Positions 1 to 15,100 of a DNA stretch of 64,000 nt are shown piece by piece. How positions within the stretch are numbered: position 1 is the first letter of the stretch; each line of letters starts with the position of its first letter. The notes beneath the pieces were generated by a model. That model worked only from the letters and a program-made list of their open reading frames with translations. It was not told the DNA's origin and searched no databases. The DNA is from Lingula anatina (Eukaryota; Brachiopoda; Lingulata; Lingulida; Lingulidae): the NCBI RefSeq assembly GCF_001039355.2, contig NW_019773703.1, positions 475,555 to 539,554 of the forward strand. The letters run 5' to 3'. The position numbers and the translations under genes are program-made.

Positions 1-23
1 CTCCCCCCCCCCCCCCTCCCCCA
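1..23. repeat. poly(C) tract
   Basis: A C-rich mononucleotide tract sits at the very edge of the window. Similar C or G homopolymers recur at the 17.6/18.2 kb gap edges and near 54.8, 55.0 and 61.4 kb, so such tracts are a feature of this genome or assembly. Confidence 0.8.
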
Positions 24-74
24 AAGCTGTCTTTAGGACATTGAGACTAATTAAGCGATATAAATGTCACGTAC

Positions 75-341
75 AGAATCATGTATTGGGAATTTCTGTG
101 CAAATTGCCATTCCTTCAATCTGGCATTATAATCTTTCCTGAGATTTTCGTCGCTGAGTGTCTTCCAGGCCCTGTCAACTTGTAGAAAACGCTGGAGTGC
201 CACGGTGTGCTCTTCTTGGCTCAGCTGTTTGGAAGACAGTTTGTCGGGATGACATTCTAATATCAACTTCTGATAAGATCGTTTCAAATCTTCAATTGAG
301 TCATCAGGTTCACACGATAAAATCTTGTAGAAGTCTTCCAT
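75..341 (-). CDS. DNAJC24: DPH4/DNAJC24-like J-domain protein, first coding exon (partial)
   Basis: DNAJC24 (DPH4) is a J-domain protein of diphthamide synthesis, the modification of a histidine in translation elongation factor 2. It supports the electron-transfer steps of the first reaction. The exon encodes an almost complete J domain: helix I at residues 3-9, helix II around 17-30, the HPD signature at residues 31-33 and a helix III region (QVDRAWKTLSDE). Start is the ATG at 339-341. I end the exon at a GTACGT donor (minus strand, 74-69), just after FPIHDS. The family's C-terminal CSL-type zinc finger would lie in exons beyond the left edge and is not seen. The gene faces TMX2, with only 157 bp between start codons. 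Seen: J domain with HPD. Inferred: the DPH4 assignment, from overall resemblance to vertebrate DNAJC24 rather than other J proteins. Confidence 0.75.
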
Positions 342-498
342 GTCATCATAGCAATTATCAGGTCATATACATGTCATGTTGAAGGAAATGTAGATATACA
401 CTGTGCGCGTACTACGGTTTTCACCGATTCGTTTTCTTGCGCAGCACATGCAACTTCCGGCTACTTCCGGTATTTCGAAAGCTTTCAAGAATTTTACA
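342..498. promoter_or_regulatory. Probable shared promoter of DNAJC24 and TMX2
   Basis: Only 157 bp separate the divergent start codons of the J-domain gene and TMX2, so both promoters and 5' leaders must lie here or overlap the coding exons. No TATA box was evident to me. The arrangement is seen directly; promoter function is inferred. Confidence 0.5.
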
Positions 499-3480
<2,982 letters not shown>

Positions 3481-4902
3481 AAATGCTTTATTTCTTGCAG
3501 TTGGTAGTGTGATTTTGGCTGACTTCAAGAATATATGGAAATGAGTGCAACTGTAATGAGAACTTCCAATTTTCTCTGTAGTTATCAATTTTTAATGGAA
3601 CTGTAAAATCCACCATTTGCGTTCAGCATTCAAGTATGCATAGATAGCGGCTATATCCTAAAACAAAAAATGACCTTTTTGGTCTGAGCTAGAGATTTTG
3701 TTGGATCAGTAAATGCTTTTTCTTGGAAAATGCGCTGATATCCCAGGCAACCCAGTTCGTAAATGGACAATGTGCAATTTATCCCTCCCCTGCGCATCCC
3801 AAATGGAAGATCGATCTGCCGGGTCATTTCCAATTTTCTGGTGTTATTCTCGTGAGATACGTACCCTACGTACCATAACGATTGTGAAGAAATAGGATAT
3901 CCCTCTCCGGGAGTTATACATATTCCCGTTATCTGGTCTGGTCACGAATTATTTGGGACGTTTTATTAATGTATGAGTTGAAAAAGACGTACATGAAGTA
4001 GAGTTACAGTTAAACATTTTCTGTTTGTTCGAAAGTAAATGCTTTCCAGTGACAACGTTTTTGTTCGTATTTGTTTACAGTTTTTAAAGAATAAAGATGT
4101 AAACCCTGTATTATCATTACTCATTTGTCAAGAATACGAAGTGGATTGAAACGGATGGATAACAATATGAATCATTACGATATCGCATTATTCGTACCGA
4201 CAATGATTTATTGTTGATTTATTTACTGAAGAAAAAAATATCGGATATTAAATTGGAGTCTATTTGATTAAACCCGATCTTGTATCATTGATCTTTCTTA
4301 ATAATTTGCTAGACATATTAACCTGCAAATTCGGTTTACTGAGCAATGGATGTACTTCGTATGTGTAGCGCTACAACACGTGCTACGAAGTCGATGCCGA
4401 CCCCGTTCTGCCAAAGTACACGAATGTCAATTATATAATTAGATATCAATTGGGCCTCTACTGCTAGCTGGAAAAAGTCATCCCCTCCAACATGTTGGCA
4501 AAACCATGGAGAAATAAAATGTATTGAATGAATTGATTGAATGCGTCATTAAGCATTCTACACCGGGAAACGTACCAAATGTTGAAATAAACGAAACAAA
4601 AACCAAAGACATTTTCAATGACGAAACTCCTGGGCAAATAATTTGTTTTTCCAATGTAAATTGATATCTTCCCATTAATTCGCAGTTGATTAACGAAATG
4701 AGGTTCCGAATTTCCAATATCGTTGCAACCGCTGTAGAATTAAGCTGATGCTAGAAATGCTCTGGTAAATCATATGGGTAATTCAATTGGTTCTGGCAAT
4801 TTTGTGAGGCAGCATACGATCGATTTCCAGGCAAACTGCTGTACAACAACAAGATAATTCGAAGTTCACTCTCACTGCCGCCATAGGCATAAGCCGACGA
4901 CG
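3481..4902. other. TMX2 3' region and intergenic spacer
   Basis: This stretch holds the TMX2 3' UTR, probably ending after the AATAAA at 4090-4095, and the upstream region of the Asp-box gene. I see no conserved coding segment; open frames here are short and unlike known proteins. Confidence 0.6.
4090..4095 (+). promoter_or_regulatory. Poly(A) signal, probably TMX2
   Basis: First canonical AATAAA I found downstream of the TMX2 stop, about 610 nt away. Assignment to TMX2 is by position only. Confidence 0.4.
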
Positions 4903-6198
4903 ATGAAGCCGCTGTATGCCTTTTTAACATCCTTCTTGACCGTGTATGCAGTGCAAGGTTTTTTCATTGTATATGATGGCAGGGCAAATATGATGACTTA
5001 CAATGACTCCGGAGAGATCACTGCAAAACAAGAACAAGACGAATGCTTGGCTTTCGCAGACGTCGTTTGTCCGGCTGAAGATGTCTGTTATGCCGTGTCT
5101 AAAGAACAAAAAACTGCAAAACCCGAATGTGTTAATGCAAGCGTTCATTTTTCTAACAACAAATTTGAAACATCCGACGTGTTGTCGTCGGCGAGTTCTT
5201 TTTTAAAGAACAACCTCCTGGAGCGAAGAATTGACTGTGGCGGAAAAGGTACGTGTGGCCTCGTAGAGGGCCCCACTACTTTACTTATCACTACGAATGG
5301 TTGGGAGACGGTTAAGATGGTGGATCCATCAAGCATAACTCCTTCCAGCAATCTGGTCGACGTAGCCGTCACGTGTAACAATAGAATTTTGGTGATAGGC
5401 AGTGATGGGCATGTTTCAATCGTGAACGAATTACACAGTCCAAAACCTATCGTTACGCCAATAAAACAACCTTTGAAGAACGCAAATCCAAGAATGAAAC
5501 TGAAAGAGATTTCTTGCTCGGGATGCCTTTGTGTTGTAATTGGCGAAAACGGTCTATTTTTCTCTAAGGATGGAGGTGAGACATGGAGCAAAAATTCTAG
5601 CTTCACTTCGGCCAGGAATTCGGACGTGGCACCTTGTATCATTGGCCCAGCCTGTTGGTTTAAGAACCCAACTTGGTCCAGCGTATCATGTATAAACGAG
5701 ACTTTCTGCGTCGCCGTGGCATCCCGTCCCTCGTCTCTAGGCCCTGAGAGAGGCGACAGCGTCAGTTTTTCTCACGTGCCAGGCGGCGTGTGCTGGAGTT
5801 CAGACGCAGCTGAAACATGGTCTTGCGGAAACTATATGCCTAACCCACGAGAACCGGAGCTCGTTTACATGGATTCCGTGCACTGTAACGGTGAAACGGG
5901 AAATTGTCTTACTGCTGCTAGCTTTCCTCGTCGACGACAACGCCAAAGATTGCTGCATTTTAGCTGGCCCAGTGCTGACACACTGAAAGTCAGAGTTCTT
6001 AAAAATGAGTTCAGTGTAGACAGGGATGCGGTCTACAGGGTGTCGGGATTGTCTGTGGCACCAGCTGAAAACAAAGGAACCGAGAACATAGTGGTTTCTG
6101 GAAACGTCGGAGAAAATGGAGCAAACAGCTTCTATGGTTCACACACCTTGCCTCTTTTGTTATCTTTTATATTTGGCACTAAATTGGCCGTGTGCTGA
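4903..6198 (+). CDS. Intronless secreted, possibly GPI-anchored Asp-box (BNR) protein
   Basis: A single uninterrupted 431-codon frame in a neighbourhood where other genes average many introns. The N-terminus (about residues 1-19) is a hydrophobic signal peptide. Two Asp-boxes are visible: SKDGGETW at residues 221-228 and SSDAAETW at 299-306, a turn motif between beta-propeller strands in sialidases, sortilin-type receptors and other exo-acting proteins. A weaker TNGWET-like site lies near residue 130. The chain is Cys-rich (about 20 Cys) and has several N-glycosylation sequons (for example NSS after the first box, NET). The last ~18 residues are hydrophobic with no charged tail except one Lys, preceded by small residues (GANS), which suits a GPI-anchor signal. 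Function unknown: two boxes are too few to assign sialidase activity and I see no sialidase FRIP motif. An AATAAA lies 200 nt past the stop. The lack of introns suggests a retrocopy or a transferred gene; neither is shown. Confidence 0.8.
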   Translation: MKPLYAFLTSFLTVYAVQGFFIVYDGRANMMTYNDSGEITAKQEQDECLAFADVVCPAEDVCYAVSKEQKTAKPECVNASVHFSNNKFETSDVLSSASSFLKNNLLERRIDCGGKGTCGLVEGPTTLLITTNGWETVKMVDPSSITPSSNLVDVAVTCNNRILVIGSDGHVSIVNELHSPKPIVTPIKQPLKNANPRMKLKEISCSGCLCVVIGENGLFFSKDGGETWSKNSSFTSARNSDVAPCIIGPACWFKNPTWSSVSCINETFCVAVASRPSSLGPERGDSVSFSHVPGGVCWSSDAAETWSCGNYMPNPREPELVYMDSVHCNGETGNCLTAASFPRRRQRQRLLHFSWPSADTLKVRVLKNEFSVDRDAVYRVSGLSVAPAENKGTENIVVSGNVGENGANSFYGSHTLPLLLSFIFGTKLAVC

Positions 6199-7222
6199 TC
6201 ATTCTGGAATTAAACGTTTTCTCTCTCAATCAACTATACGCCAAAGATACAGTAGTAATTTTTTACTGAAGCAAACTGGAGGGTTTTGTAAAGTGTAAAT
6301 TCGTGTTTTAAAGATATTGCATAGATTTATTTGTGAGACATTACTCTACATACAATTTTATACAGCTTTTATTGTAACTGATGTTATGGAACTTATTGTA
6401 ATAAATGACCACTAAAAGGGGTCTAAAAGAGTGGAATATCATTAGTTTTGATAATACCGACAAGATACCGCATAATCATTTTCATGTTTATATCGTTAAA
6501 GAAATTCCGTCTTTTAGTAGACAACCGCGGTAAACTCTTCACACACAGAATTGCCAGGGGACCCATTAGTACGAGCATATTCCAAAAATATTGATCCGAC
6601 CACAATTTGTCATCTCTGCAAAGGGGCTTAGACAGTTTTGCCAGGGAAATCAATGATTGCTCGAAGTGGTCGGTCTGACGCTTCAGTTTGATACAGACAA
6701 AAAAAAAAGACGCATGGGAATAGACTATAGCCTAGATCTACTGTGAAAACGAAAAACAAACACTATGGCATGGCTCTTGTTTTAATAGCATCTCAGCAGA
6801 TCGCGTAGATAGTTCAGACGTTTGATGAATAACACATTTTAGCTGAATTCATACGCTTCCCCCTTGAGAATCACAAATACAGTTAGACGATCTTTACTGA
6901 GATACAAAGAATATTAGAAAATGCTTGAATAAAACCATAATTCTTACGTACACTTCGACTAGTTTTTCAGTTTACAATGTTAAATCTGTTGACTCATCAA
7001 ATGTTACGAGCTATGTACAGGCCCGACAAAGTGAAATAAAAAAGTTATTAGCAGTAAAAGAAGGGTATTCTGACTCACAGGATACCTAATGTTTGGTAAA
7101 AAAAATCATCAGGTCACATTGTCTTGCATGAATCATTCAGCATGACCACATCACACGATTTTCGATCACTTATAATTAGTAAACATTTCGAGTTTAGAGC
7201 ACGGAAAATTTGGTATAATGCC
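6199..7222. other. Spacer between convergent Asp-box gene and DHX37
   Basis: Holds the 3' regions of two convergent genes. The plus-strand gene probably ends near 6420. No further coding similarity or structured repeat was recognised. Confidence 0.6.
6400..6405 (+). promoter_or_regulatory. Poly(A) signal of the Asp-box gene
   Basis: AATAAA located about 200 nt downstream of the stop codon, in the expected orientation. Confidence 0.6.
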
Positions 7223-10200
7223 TCATGCTTCATCAAGCGGCGGCCATAGTTCCTTGAGATCCGGATGCCGAACCTTGGGTATCCACTCTGCATAGGCGTA
7301 CAACAGAACTGAAAATTGAAGAATTTATATTCAGGCATTTTTTTCTCTTGACAATCATTAGCAGTAAAATTCATTCTGTGTTATACTCTTGAAATTAACT
7401 ATGACTTCAAATGAACAGTTCTTTTTATCCATAATGCTAGCTGTAATCAGTTAACCAAAGAGCAGAACTGCAAACTCACATTTGGGTTTTTTCTTCCAGG
7501 TTTTCAAAAGCGCTTCCTTGCAGTCCACGTTTTCTGCTATGAGAGCTTTTAATAGCGTTTCTGTCCTTGGTTGCAATCTAGAGTTACAAAATATCATAAG
7601 CAGTTTTCATCAAAAGCAGCATGGTTTCAATTTTACTGTACAATTTTACCTTTTTGGAGAATGAACTGACGTGTATCATAAACCCTTACAGCTACTACAT
7701 AAGAATATATGAATACCAGGAAATTCTATGTCCAAAATACTTATATTGGGTTAAAACTGTATATCCATGTAATATCTTTCAGGAAGTTTTAAAACATTCA
7801 CCTACTTAGCCCAGCTTTTCACCATGGTTACAGGAGAAGACAGTAAAATTGGTGTAAACTGCTGCAGTTTAGGAACCACTTGACCCTCCAACACAGCCTT
7901 GGCAAACCATTTGAACTTGTCCAAGCCTGCAGGGTATTCTAACTCTACAGCTGGAAGTTGCCATGAGCAGCGCCCTAGAATGAACAATGTGGATTTCACT
8001 GTGACAGTTGTTATCAACCTAGTGTTTTATCTTTGTATTTCATATATTAAGTCATCAGTTAAAGTAAAACTTCATGGTTTATCATGTTTCTAAACAATAC
8101 ATATTAGCCAAAAAAAAAAAAAAAAAAAAAATGACTGATTAAAATAAGCAATGCAAAAAAATGTAGCAAATATTTAATGATAAATAATACTGATCTGCAG
8201 TCGATCAACAAAATATGGTGACCATTTTCCCAACATATTGACTTAAAATTGCTAAGTTCTACTTTAAGGTAAGTACAGTATACTCACCATACAAGGCAGT
8301 CATATGACACACTACTGTCCCTGTCTTGGCATTATATCTGGGTGGGGGATCCTCCAGAGGTTTAGAGAAGGTGCAATGCTGAGGAGCGTAAGTTGACAAC
8401 CATTCTGGCTCTATCACAGTTATACCTGGAGTTGACCGAAGTATAGTAAATCAGTAATAAAACAATAATTTGCAATTTTTCGGTATTTTCACAGAAAGCA
8501 CTTTACCTCCATGTTTTCACTTCTGCTTCATACATATTCTTTTAACTATCTTTTCTGTAATTGCCATAAGGAAATGTTATTTTTTCAAAGGCATAAAATG
8601 GCAATTCCAAAGGAGTATATTCTTCAGTTATTCATCTAATGATACTTACCTTTCATGTATAGTTTAGATGTCTCTACTATCTCCTGATATAGGACATAGT
8701 CTGGTTTCTCTTTGTAAAGAACTGAGTGTGGATGAATAAACACATGATCTTCCAATGCCATACACTGAAAAAGTAAAACATAAAACAACATTGGTTAATA
8801 TAAATGGAGATGTTTATGACTGACACATAGAAATTGGGTCAACTTCTTACCTAGTATTGAAAAAAGATGACCATGCATGATATGCTAGTTATCCATTTGA
8901 CTTACAAATAGGTTATGACATGAAGAAAAAAATTCCAACCTGATAAGAATTCTTTAGTTTCTTTTGTGACTCATCGGCCCCTGGTGGGGGATCTGGGACC
9001 CTTCTGAAATTATGATATGCACTAAGTTATTAACAATGTTTAGTATTGATTAATTTTCTGTTACCCAGATGCAACCAGTTGTATTACTAGATAGTTTGGT
9101 ACTCTTGCCAAATGACAATAGAATATTGCACCTCATTTAGACGGTCTTAAGTATTACCTGTATCACATGTTACTCTTCCTTTCAACTGACAACATGAAAT
9201 ACTGAGTCAATAGAGCAACCAATGCTACCAGAAAGGGAGAGGGGGCTTACCTGGCTACTCTATCTGCTAGCCCAGCTAAAACTATTTGCCTGAGAAGCTT
9301 GGCTTGAAGGTCAGTAGGTGGCTGCATCTTTGGGTCCACAAATACATTGGCATCTGGTATCACACTGTTCACTGAAACCCAAAATTTGATAAAATGAGAA
9401 AAAGAGAAAGTATTAGAAAAAGACAGTAAATCTGTAGGCAATTGTAAGAAAGGCATAAACAGGCAATGATACGATTGACTGTATGGCCATAAACCAAACA
9501 GCTAAAGAAGACATATATAATTTAGCAGAAAAATATTTAAGTACAGCTATAGCAAACAACTAGTTTCTGACCAAAAATGTAATATATAATTTATCATTTA
9601 GGTAGATTTATAAATAGTTAATATGTCTTTTGTGAGCTCTGGATAAATAAAACAATTTCACATTAACAAATTTTGACAGACCTGTATTTGTGAGCTGTGC
9701 CCTAAGCTTCCTGACCTCCACCATTGCCTTATACCTGAGCCCATGTTTGTCACAGAACTGTGGGGAGCAGCCTATATACTCACAGGCACCCACAGCCTTC
9801 AGCAGAGCCATCAGGTCCCCCAGGAGTAATGAGTGGCCCTGGTTAGTAAATAGTACAATACAAAGTATTTATGGAAAAAAAAAAAAAAAAAAACTTCATA
9901 GCACAAATTTACAAATATACCCCTTGGTCTTTATTACAGTTGTCTGAAAACAGAAATTTGCTTTTGTCATTTTATCAAATTATTTGATTTTCAGTCAACA
10001 GTATGATGCCAAATGCCAATGAATTTGTTGACTCAAAGAAGCAGCCACCAAATAAATGAAGTTTAAGATGCTATTTACATGTAATATAAAATGGGTCAAT
10101 TAAAGAGCAACTCATACTTACACTTCCTGCCCATGTCTTTCTTTGCTGCATAATTCTAATTCTTTTCTGCTTAAATTCTTCTTTCTAAATAAAAAAAAAA

Positions 10201-12075
10201 CATAATACATATTAACACAGGCAAACTATCCTATATCGAAACTTTCTGCAACTGATACAGACTACAACTTATTTATCTACTTCAAGGCAAAGTATGTTAG
10301 TATTGCTTTAAGTTTTCAAAGGTGAAACTAAATTAATATCCTCCTCACCTCTTCTTCTGAATTGTGTGGTTTCTCATACTCAATGAACAGCTCTTGTACA
10401 GACAGAGCAGACACTATGGCTATGACATATGGCAGTAAATCATGCTGGTGTCCCAGTGACAACATCTTGCCATATCTAGGAGACACTGGAAAGCAAGCCA
10501 TTGCTCGCCCCAGGGGAGAGATTCTGGAGCTGGAGTCTCCTGGAGTTGTACATGGGAAATGAAAACAAAAACCACTTTTTTAACATTTCTTAACTTCACC
10601 TTTTTAAAATTAATGAAACATCAAAAAAAAAAAAAAAAAAAAAAAAATTCTGAAAACCAAAACTAGATATATTTTTTATCAGCATATGCATAATAATCTG
10701 TTTGTAAAATGGCTTAAACTTACAGAATCGAGTGGATACAATGGTAATTGTTCAGACAAATCTTAATATAAAAGAATCATACTAATATGCTGAATAAACA
10801 GCATGTTAATAAAACATATACCCCTACCTGGTTGCTTTTCCTTCTTTCCTGAAGTCTTTTTTACTTCCTCCAGAGCACCTAAAGAAATCAGCAACTTTTC
10901 TGCAGCCTAAAAAGAGGAAATATTGAAGTCAATCATCATCATCAATGTGTTTGAGTGTGCATGCATGTCAGTGCATGTGCTTGTGTGTGTGACAGTCATA
11001 TTTTATTGTAACCCAATACAATGCCATTATAAATATCAAACAGGGATAATGAACAGAAAATGTTTAACAAAGAGCGAACTTTTTTCTCATTTTTAATTTG
11101 CAGTCAGAGTGGTCTCCATACTCACCTTTAAGGCCTCCTCATCAGGGGGAGTTGGATAGGGAAAGTTGATCACTTTATCAATATTCATATCCTATAATTA
11201 ATATACCAATTATTATTTCAACAAATCATTAACAAAACGCACAAGGACATGAAATGTTCTAATTATTGCACATATAATGGACAAAAAAACTTTAAGTGTT
11301 TGATATACACTAATATAGACCAGTAACTACAATGTGTTGTGCCTAGTATCATGAAAATTATATCAATCTGTAGGTAACCTGTAGCAATTCACAGCAGAAA
11401 AACTTTAAATATCCTTGTAAATTACCTTCATCTGTAAAATCAAGTCATCCACAGGTCTTCTAGTTATCTCAGGAGGGGAGAATTTTTCAAATTCATCATT
11501 AAATACTGCTGATGAATACAATCTGAAATGAGATAATTTCCTTTGCACATGCAGCAACAGACATTAACCAGCATTTTCACACATATTGCAAGATTTCAAA
11601 CAATTTGAAACATCTTTTCGTAAAATCCACTTTGAACAATATTATGAATCAAAGTCAGGTTAAAAAAAACAAAACAAAAAAAAACAATTAAGCAGACTTT
11701 CTGTGAATAGCATTTTGACAAAAAATTTCATCTTTGATGTTTTGACCAGCTTCCAGCTGTCAATACCTGTAGCAGTGTCCTGGCCCAGTGCGCCCTGCTC
11801 TTCCTGCCCTCTGATTGGCTGATGCTTTAGATGTCCAGGTGACTTTAAATGTGGACACACCTGTTACTTTGTCATAAAACTTTGTCTTCACCTAAAGGTG
11901 TGTAAAGACAGGAGAATAATATTATTAGAAAAAGAAAAGGCTTTACATAATTTAGTATTTACAGACATCACATGAAAGTTTAATAACTGTAGTCGATGAG
12001 TTTAAGATAAATTGTTCATCATGTTCCCTATTAAACAATTATTATTAAGAAATCCAATCTTTACTGTATTAATCG

Positions 12076-12132
<57 letters not shown>

Positions 12133-15100
12133 GTCATATTATGATTCCTACCTTTCCAGTATCCACCACATATCTGATGTTTGGTATTGTTAGAGAAGTT
12201 TCTGCCACATTTGTGGAGACAATACACAGCCTACAGCCTTCAGGTGGGGGATTAAATACCTAGAGTTCATGATATCAAATGGCATTATGGCATTACATCA
12301 AGTATTGCAGAATTAGTAAACTTACTCCACAGAGATTTGAAATTCATTTGAAGATAAAATAATGTAGATAAAAGTGAATTAGTGCTCAATAAAAACAATG
12401 ATACCATTAAAACTAATTAATTCCATGTCAATTTCATGTGAAGAAAATTACTTGTAGATTGTACCTTTCTCTGTTTGTCTGCTGCCAGCAGTGAATATAG
12501 TGGAAGAACATACATTGGCTGCCCACCAGTCACATCTGCTTCAATCTCTTCCTGAAAATTAATTCAAATTGTGGAGTAAAACCATACAATATAATTCCAA
12601 GTTTATAACAAATGAAAACATGCAAAACTATTTATTATAATTGTCAGATCTAGTAAAATCAACATTATAATAGAGAAATATTTCTGAATTAATCTTAAAG
12701 AAACACTTTCCTAAATAGCCGTTTTCAAAAATAACCAATGAAAGGTATCAAGGTCATATAATACCATGTCTTCTTCATCCTCTGAGGTTTCTTCAGAGTC
12801 TGACCCATGAGTTACATGCAGATCTGCCTCCTCATCCAATGGAAGAATTGAGTAGCTAGAATGATAATAATCTTATGTTTAACTGACCACATAAATACTA
12901 TGTTTATTACATGAGAAAGGACACAGACAATGTTTACAAATTCAGATCAACATAAACAAGCACAGGAACATGACGCTTGACCATAGTTGTCCCAGTATTT
13001 AAAATCACAATTGTAAATAACCTTACTTGTCCAAATCAATTTTAGGCAGTGGAGCTTTACTTTCACTGTTTTGTTTCTTCCGTCCCCTCCTTCCTTTTTT
13101 CATAGAATTTGGGGCAATTCCCTCTTCCTTTTTCTCTAAGGAGTCACCTTAATCAAAATACATACACATCAATTAAAATTCTACTCATAATTCAATTGAT
13201 TTACTTTTTCATCAACAAATACAAAATTTGTCTTATTATTCATTGTTCATATCCTCTCGAGGATTATAGCTCTATCAAATACCACAATTTTAAAAAATCA
13301 TATACCTGTATTTTGAGTTGCGGGGAACATTTTTCTGAGTTTCTTGCACAGCGTGTGCACTTCTTGTTGCCCTGTTACAAACACCAGAATCCCTCCTTCT
13401 GGGAGCATGCGGTGAATCTTGCAGATCTGATTTTCATAAAGTAAACACTTAAATCAGGTATTAACCTCTGACTTTACAGAGGTAAATCTTATTTTTCTTA
13501 CATTCTCATTTTTTATTTAGTCTTAAAATGCATTTCAATGTATGTAATTCTATTCTTTGCAAATCAAGACATATAGGTGAACCTTACCAGTTACACTCAT
13601 AACTAAGCAAATGTAATCATGTAAACTTAAAGATTTAAAACCATACCTTTCTAAATGTTTCTCCCAGGTAATCATCAGGAGTTCTCTTATTAAAATGAAT
13701 ACTAACTGGAAATTGTCTGGAATCGACCTGCAATGTCAGTATAACAAGTACACATACATATGTGATGTTATAAAACACAAAAAATTATAAAATTAAGATG
13801 AAAAAGCAACAAAACAGTACACAGAATAAGGTTTTCTATTTTACTTTAACCAAGATAATAATATATATAGAAAACTTTCAATATTTACCTTGATTACTGG
13901 TGGAGTTTCTCTGAAAAGTCTTTGGTTTTCAGTGAAGTCCTCCACTCTTAATGTAGCAGACATTATGACCAACTTCAATGGATTCCCTTTCTGAAAATTG
14001 AATTATTGTGGGGTATCAGATTTGAATGTACAAGTTTGGACTAACAAATATATGAAAACCGTCAGTGAATCTGAATAAACAATAATATCCATCAAGTCAG
14101 CCAGCCTATATGTCACTATATGATACTGCACCTGTTACAATTTCCAACAAACAGACTTTACACAAAGATAACATCAAACATTGTTAGAGTACCTTATGTC
14201 TTAGTGGCACTATCCTGGAGAGAAGTCCAATCAGTATGTCAGTGTACACACTTCTCTCATGAGCTTCATCTATTATAATCACAGAATACTTGGTCAGCAA
14301 AAAATCCTAATAACAGAGAAAAATTGTCTCCTAAGATTTACACATCTCAAAGCATTCATAACCACAGTTTTTCCTTAATATCAAGTATTTAAAGAAGTAA
14401 TTCTAATGGAATCTCAAGCTAATTTCTATTTAATATATTCATTTTGTTTTATTTTTTCCTTAAAACTAACCTTCTGAACTTCTTTCAGAAGCACCCCATC
14501 TGTCATAAATTTGATTTTTGTATCGTCTGTAACATTGCCTTCATATCTGATCTGATATGAAACCATCCTAAAAACAGAATTTAAAAGACATAAAGCAATC
14601 TTATATTTATAAATTATCACAATGTAAATTCCTCACATGGAATGCTCTTAAAAATAATCAAGCAACCAGAGGTGTCTGTGCATGGGTTCAGGCATAAGAA
14701 ATTTACCAAACACCCTTTTCAGATCTTGATTCAACTTATTTTTGTTATGTCACAAACCTTGATGACAAATTCATTTCTTCAGCAACTCTGTAGGACATAC
14801 TAATGGCTGCCACACGCCTTGGCTCGGTTACTCCAATAATACCAGTACCACTAAATTAATCAAGGAAAGTCAGAGTTATTTCTTAAATGGGAAATAAAGC
14901 TATTATTTACTCAATAAAGCTGTAACATAGAACAATATTTATAAACGTTCTAAAGTTTTTAAAATCATATTATTTTTTGCAACGAACTTTCTGAAAAGCA
15001 ATAAATATGTGTGCATGTGTAGAAAAGTGCTGTACTGAATAACAAAAAAAAAAAAATGATCTTTTTTGGAAAACAGAACTGCATCAAACTCACTGTGCAA

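Noticed and set aside
403-498. Upstream TMX2 start at 403
   Set aside because: In frame, but it would add 32 residues without similarity, and the ATG at 499 aligns better. Not fully excluded.
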